Shown one piece after another: positions 61,063-64,000 of a stretch of DNA of 64,000 nt (position 1 is its first letter; each line of letters starts with the position of its first letter). Below the pieces are notes generated by a model. That model was not told the DNA's origin, did no database searches, and saw only the letters and a list, made by a program, of their open reading frames with translations. Origin of the DNA: Janthinobacterium lividum (GTDB lineage Bacteria > Pseudomonadota > Gammaproteobacteria > Burkholderiales > Burkholderiaceae_D); NCBI RefSeq assembly GCF_023509035.1, contig NZ_CP075583.1, forward strand, positions 5,518,001 to 5,582,000, read 5' to 3'. Position numbers and translations under genes: made by a program.

Positions 61063-64000
61063 CTATTTCTTCTTGGCCGCCTCATGCAATTCGCGCCAGT
61101 TCGCCACTTCGCGCCAGCTGAGGCGCCGGGCCGGCAGCGGTGCGCTGACGACCTTGAGCCCAGCCCCGCTGGCCGCGCCGGGCAAGCCAGGCTGCAGCAC
61201 GGCCAGTTCCTTGCGCCCCTCGGCCCGCCCTGCCGCCGTCGCGGCGCCCACCGTGCTGTTCAGTTCCAGCGCCAGCGGCGGCGCGCGCACCAAGCCATCG
61301 AACAAACGTCCTGTCTGCGCGCCCGCCTGCACGACACCGGTGCCATCGGCGGCAAAGCCGCTCAGCACATCGAGCACGTACAGCCGCGTGACCGGCTTGG
61401 CGCAAGGGTCGCGCCCCGGCAGGACGGTATTGAACAGCACCTTGCCGGCGGCCAGCACGGGACTGCTGACGCTGCGTTCGCCTGTCTGCGCGGTATTGAG
61501 AAAATCGAGGTACCAGCCGCGCATGGCGTCGCTGCCCGTGTAGCGCAGCTCGGCGCCATCGACGCGCACGCCGCCCACCGCCTGGCCCAGGCTGCGCTGC
61601 TCCAGGTCGGCCCGGCTGCGCGTGGGGGATGACTCCCGCACATCGTCGTGCACGGCGTAAAACGACTGTGACAGGAAGGCGGCGGGCCAGGTATCGGCCG
61701 CTTCGACCAGCTTGCCCGTACCGAACAGCAGCACATAGCCGCCACCGGGCGCATACGCCACGTTCAGCTGCTGCGTCACGGGCTGGCGCTGGCCCTGCGC
61801 ATCACGCGCAACAAAGACGAGCTTGCGTCCCTGGCCATCCTTCCATGGCGATCCGCCAGCCATGTCGAGACGCCAGATGTTGCCCTGCAAATCGCCCGCA
61901 TACAGATACGCCAGCGCACCGTCGGCACCCGACACCACGGCGGGCGGGCCCAGCGCCTGGGGCATGGCGCCCGCATCCCCATCGCTTTCATGGCCACCGC
62001 CGCCGCTGGCCACGGGCACCCTGAGCCGGAAGTAATTACTTCCCAACACCCAGGGCGTGCCGGGCGCCTTGTCCAGCGCCAGCAGGAAAATCGCGGCCGC
62101 CGATGCGGGCACCGTCGTGTCTTTACCATCGTTCACATGGTTGTTGTAGCCACTGGCGACGATGGCAAAATCGCGATAGGCCGGCACGCCCTCCTTGCCG
62201 TCCATGTTGACGCGGGCAAAGGATGGTGGCGCGCGCACGTTGCCCATGAGCTTGTCGTCGCGGTCGCTAAACTCCCACAGCGCCCCGTCTTGCGCGAAAC
62301 GCGCCGGATCGGTGATATCGAGCGCAAACACGCCTTGCGCCCCACCGCCCATGCCCGACACCAGCACCGTCTTCCAATGTCCCAACGCCAGCACTTCCGC
62401 CGTAGCCGCAGCGCCGTCGAGCAGAGGGCCGGGGCTGTAGTGAGTGCTCGCAGCGGCTGGCGCAAGGTGCAGCAACGCTTGCGGCAGATAGGCAAACACT
62501 TCGCTGCCCGTGCGTGCATCAAACGCATGCAGCAAACCATCGTTGGCACCCAGGTACAGCATTTTTCGCCGCTGCAGCAGCGCCTGGCGGTGCAAGCCAT
62601 AGGCGGCACCCGGCAAGCCCAGCCCCGGCGCGCCCACGTACAGCAGATTGCCATGCGGCGCCGCGGCCAGGCTGCCCGCGCGGTGCCGCAGGAAGCCGCC
62701 TGGCTGGCCCACCTCGTGCGTGCGCTGGCCCAGCAGATACTCCAGGCGCGCCTCGCCCCGGCCATCGCCGCCGTCGAATGCGTCCCGCTGCGCTGCGTCG
62801 AGACGGTTCCAGGCCAGCGGCATCAGGCTGCCCTGGGCGTCGAGCGTGTAGACGGGACGCAAGGACGCGGGCGCGCCATCCGGCACGGGCTTATCCTGGC
62901 CGCCAGCGCGCCACCATGGCTTGCCTGGAAGCAGTGCGCCATCGGCGCCCACGGCAAACGCGGTGCGCGACAAGGTCATGCTGCCGTCGGCCAGGCGCAT
63001 CTGCGTCTGAAACCAGTATGCCTCTTCCGCGCCGCTGGCCAGCGCCATCAGGGCCGGCCCGGCCAGCATCGCCGGCAAGCTGCCCTTGTCGGCGGCCGCA
63101 AAGGCCGCGCGCAATCCCGCGATCAGGGCGGCCGGATCGCTGCCCGGCAGGTAATGGGCGGGCCAGCGGCCGTCAACACTCCATTCCTCCAGCGCGTTAC
63201 CCGTCGCGCTCTTGTAAGGATTGGCGTCGCCGTTCGCATCGAGAAAGCCGCCATATTTGGCCGCCAGTAACAAGGGGGTGGCGGCGGGCACGCCGGCCGG
63301 GTCGCCCTGGCGCAAGTCGCCCGCATAGTGCTCGACCTTTGCAACGCCATCGTTCTTGGCGCCGGGACGCAGGGCTTTCACATGCGACCAGTACGCGAGC
63401 CCTGCCGCATGGTAGCTGGCGCCGCCCGCCCCCTCGGCCAGCAGTTCCAGCGCCGCCAGTTCGGGCCGGGGCGCGGGATTGCCCTGCGCACCGCCGCTTT
63501 CCAGGCTGCCCACCGCATGCGTCCAGGCCATCGCGTCAAATGACGGCGGCGCAAAGCCATCGACAGCGCGGGCACGGTCACCGTTTGATGCGGGAGTCGC
63601 CGGGACATTGCCGGGCACGTAGCGGTCGCCCGCCATGCCCGCATCGCCGAGACTGACGACGATGTGGCGCTGGCAGGCGGCCGTTTGCGGGTCGCTCCAT
63701 TGGGTCACGACCGGCAAGCCCTCGTCGATGGCAGGCGGGGCCGTGACCGGCACCACCACGGTGCTCGCTTGCCTTCCCTGCAGGTAGCGCAGCGATTCGT
63801 ACAGCAATTCAGCCAGCGGCGCCGCCCTGGCGTACGCGCCGGGATGCCCGGCGTTGCTGCGGCCCAGGCCATTGATGTAAGCGGTCACCCCGCCGCCAGG
63901 GCTTGCATCTTTGGCCGCGCCTTGGACTACGTACACGCCAGTGGCGGGATTCCACTCGACGTCGGCATTGTCTTGCGGCATATAGTCGGGCGCCGCCCAG
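61063..64000 (-). CDS. PilY1-like pilus assembly protein, C-terminal part (5' truncated at window edge)
   Basis: The frame stays open to the window end, so the N-terminal part is missing; at least 978 residues are seen. A beta-propeller is visible: LYLGANDGLLHAFDARTGSE, YLYAGDLQGNIWRLDMAGGS, LFGTGKLVEAADTWPA, with the acidic calcium-binding loops of PilY1 repeats. It sits at the end of a minor pilin operon, as pilY1 does elsewhere. It caps or promotes type IV pilus extension and contributes to adhesion. Whether a von Willebrand A domain precedes it cannot be seen. Confidence 0.88.
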   Translation of the reverse strand, partial: WAAPDYMPQDNADVEWNPATGVYVVQGAAKDASPGGGVTAYINGLGRSNAGHPGAYARAAPLAELLYESLRYLQGRQASTVVVPVTAPPAIDEGLPVVTQWSDPQTAACQRHIVVSLGDAGMAGDRYVPGNVPATPASNGDRARAVDGFAPPSFDAMAWTHAVGSLESGGAQGNPAPRPELAALELLAEGAGGASYHAAGLAYWSHVKALRPGAKNDGVAKVEHYAGDLRQGDPAGVPAATPLLLAAKYGGFLDANGDANPYKSATGNALEEWSVDGRWPAHYLPGSDPAALIAGLRAAFAAADKGSLPAMLAGPALMALASGAEEAYWFQTQMRLADGSMTLSRTAFAVGADGALLPGKPWWRAGGQDKPVPDGAPASLRPVYTLDAQGSLMPLAWNRLDAAQRDAFDGGDGRGEARLEYLLGQRTHEVGQPGGFLRHRAGSLAAAPHGNLLYVGAPGLGLPGAAYGLHRQALLQRRKMLYLGANDGLLHAFDARTGSEVFAYLPQALLHLAPAAASTHYSPGPLLDGAAATAEVLALGHWKTVLVSGMGGGAQGVFALDITDPARFAQDGALWEFSDRDDKLMGNVRAPPSFARVNMDGKEGVPAYRDFAIVASGYNNHVNDGKDTTVPASAAAIFLLALDKAPGTPWVLGSNYFRLRVPVASGGGGHESDGDAGAMPQALGPPAVVSGADGALAYLYAGDLQGNIWRLDMAGGSPWKDGQGRKLVFVARDAQGQRQPVTQQLNVAYAPGGGYVLLFGTGKLVEAADTWPAAFLSQSFYAVHDDVRESSPTRSRADLEQRSLGQAVGGVRVDGAELRYTGSDAMRGWYLDFLNTAQTGERSVSSPVLAAGKVLFNTVLPGRDPCAKPVTRLYVLDVLSGFAADGTGVVQAGAQTGRLFDGLVRAPPLALELNSTVGAATAAGRAEGRKELAVLQPGLPGAASGAGLKVVSAPLPARRLSWREVANWRELHEAAKKK

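Overview
The window looks like the chromosome of a GC-rich Oxalobacteraceae betaproteobacterium, most likely Janthinobacterium or a close relative. This is inferred from gene content, order and codon use; no database search was run. The left half (1 to about 31040) is a P2-like prophage whose left end lies outside the window. The right half (31041-64000) is ordinary chromosome.

The prophage reads O-N-M-L-X (capsid, terminase small subunit, head completion), then holin, endolysin and a nested Rz/Rz1 spanin pair, then R-S, V-W-J-I-H-G (baseplate and fibre), FI-FII (sheath and tube), E/E' with a P2-type slippery heptamer, T, U and D. Between S and V sits a low-GC moron whose motifs resemble the Pycsar family of class III nucleotide cyclases. 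Between D and the repressor, on the minus strand, is an array of about ten small genes of mostly unknown function (18245-23517), almost all separated by copies of a 51-bp repeat. Then come the repressor, an early promoter with an operator-like palindrome in its spacer, small early genes, an Ogr/Delta activator, the HUH replication initiator A, small accessory genes, an AlpA-like excisionase and a tyrosine integrase. The integrase sits beside tRNA-Ser(UGA), the inferred attachment site.

The chromosomal half holds signalling genes first: a PAS-GGDEF-EAL protein with an HDOD protein, and a Cache histidine kinase/NarL regulator divergent from a cstA-type pyruvate/peptide transporter with its YbdD partner. 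A BarA-like hybrid kinase (HK-REC-REC-Hpt) is followed by a REC-PAS-GGDEF-EAL protein. Next are a phytase-like esterase lipoprotein, a CaiB/BaiF CoA-transferase, recR, ybaB, dnaX and the SRP RNA gene, then ubiD, a lytic transglycosylase, nusB, and the riboflavin genes ribH, ribB (with a degenerate RibA half), ribE and ribD. OsmC and an Ala/Gln-rich coiled-coil protein lie inside the riboflavin group. The window ends in minor type IV pilin genes and a partial pilY1.

Several conserved genes are split by single-base indels, mostly in homopolymers: phage E, the hybrid kinase (twice), dnaX, ubiD (twice) and the transglycosylase. Because ubiD and dnaX are housekeeping genes, sequence error is the simplest explanation, and frame-based conclusions should be treated with care.
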